Source: Geobacter sp. UBA5735 (GTDB taxonomy: Bacteria > Desulfobacterota > Desulfuromonadia > Geobacterales > Geobacteraceae). Taken from it: a stretch of 53,516 nt of DNA. The stretch lies in contig DIFZ01000012.1 of NCBI GenBank assembly GCA_002419385.1, forward strand, positions 1 to 53,516. The letters are read 5' to 3'. The notes below the pieces were generated by a model. It searched no databases. It had not been told where the DNA came from and saw nothing but the letters and a program-made list of their open reading frames with translations. Positions 52,931-53,516 of this stretch are shown here, piece after piece (within the stretch, counting starts at the first letter, position 1; every line of letters starts with the position of its first letter). The position numbers and the translations under genes were made by a program.

Positions 52931-53516
52931 ATGACCGACACACCCCATGCCACGGTTTACCGCAAGGACTATACGCCGCCCGACTATCTGGTCGACACCA
53001 TCGAGCTCCGCTTCGAACTGGGGGAGGAAACCACCCGGGTCCATTCCCGCATGGCGATGCGGAAGAATCCTGCTGCCGGCCGGGGCTCCCGGCCGCTCCG
53101 CCTGGACGGTCAGCGCGTCACTCTTGTCGATGTGACACTTGACGGAGTTTCCCTGTCACAAAACGCCTATACGGTCAACGGCGAAGGGTTGACCATCCCT
53201 GAAATTCCGTCCGCCTTCATCCTGAAGGTAACCACCGAACTGCGGCCGCAAGACAACACTTTCCTGGAGGGGCTCTACCGTTCGGGCGGCATGTTCTGCA
53301 CCCAGTGCGAGGCCGAGGGGTTCCGCTCCATAACCTACTTCCCGGACCGGCCGGATGTCCTGGCAGTCTATACCGTCACCATCGTCGCCGACCGAAAGAA
53401 CTGTCCCGTGCTGCTCTCTAACGGCAACCTCAAGGAGCACGGTGAATTACCGGACGGCCGCCACTTCGCGGTCTGGCACGACCCGTTCCCCAAACCCTGC
53501 TACCTGTTCGCCCTGG
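52931..53516 (+). CDS. pepN: Aminopeptidase N, 5' part
   Basis: PepN is a zinc M1 aminopeptidase. The frame is open from the ATG at 52931, behind GAGGGA, to the window end, giving 195 residues. It opens with YRKDYTPPDYLVDTIELRFEL, and EGLYRSGGMFCTQCEAEGFRSITYFPDRPDV is the PepN substrate-binding block before the catalytic HExxH, which lies outside the window. The gene is about 870-880 codons in the family. Confidence 0.93.
   Translation, partial: MTDTPHATVYRKDYTPPDYLVDTIELRFELGEETTRVHSRMAMRKNPAAGRGSRPLRLDGQRVTLVDVTLDGVSLSQNAYTVNGEGLTIPEIPSAFILKVTTELRPQDNTFLEGLYRSGGMFCTQCEAEGFRSITYFPDRPDVLAVYTVTIVADRKNCPVLLSNGNLKEHGELPDGRHFAVWHDPFPKPCYLFAL

Overview
The window looks like a piece of a Geobacter-type chromosome (Desulfuromonadia, Geobacteraceae or Geotalea-like). 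This is inferred from the moderately high GC content, the long-form PstC and PstA permeases, the MshEN/PilB-like and HD-GYP genes, the orphan tungstate-binding protein, and intergenic palindromes of a style I associate with Geobacter. No c-type cytochrome gene occurs here. All functional calls come from reading motifs; no database search was run.

Left edge (1-4.7 kb): an accessory or defence patch. It holds the 3' part of a type I restriction specificity gene (hsdS) with an apparent frameshift at the very edge, then a SIR2-domain gene with NADase-like motifs. A repeat-rich 505-bp stretch and a SEC-C zinc-motif protein follow. No hsdR lies downstream.

4.7-11.1 kb (minus strand): sbcD-sbcC (DNA-end processing nuclease), a decayed region with an internally deleted remnant of an ACP-phosphodiesterase-like gene, and an orphan tupA.

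11.3-20.6 kb (minus strand): a complete phosphate-starvation locus, phoB-phoR-pstS-pstC-pstA-pstB-phoU. Two 11-bp-phased TGTAAC/TGTCAC Pho-box candidates lie in front of phoB and pstS. An attenuator-like hairpin separates pstS from pstC. An interspersed palindromic repeat sits between pstB and phoU.

20.8-33.4 kb: an outer-membrane SphA-like protein, an iron-dependent alcohol dehydrogenase, a moxR-DUF58-transglutaminase operon, and a translationally coupled HEAT-repeat/HD-GYP pair whose two proteins appear to share an N-terminal domain. A small unknown protein next to a compact structured RNA follows. Next comes a second alcohol dehydrogenase paralogue that has lost its Asp metal ligand, and then tRNA-Pro(CGG) with a textbook promoter and terminator.

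33.4-46.1 kb: rmuC, a degenerate subtilisin-like exported protein, an unknown gene, a pilT gene preceded by a PilB/GspE-like ATPase that has lost its Walker A motif, a PP-loop (tRNA-thiolation-like) protein, mtgA, pdxA with a Cys-containing tail, an M23 peptidase, and a FecR / OmpA-like / rubredoxin / ferredoxin cluster.

46.2-53.5 kb: gltB (glutamate synthase large subunit, no gltD beside it), a small holin-family membrane protein, folK, a YHS-type membrane protein, a small-type transaldolase, and the start of pepN, cut by the window end.

The strongest leads for new biology are the inactivated PilB-like partner of PilT, the hsdS-SIR2 pair, the metal-ligand-less alcohol dehydrogenase, the HEAT/HD-GYP shared domain, and the three-way-junction RNA at 31.5 kb.
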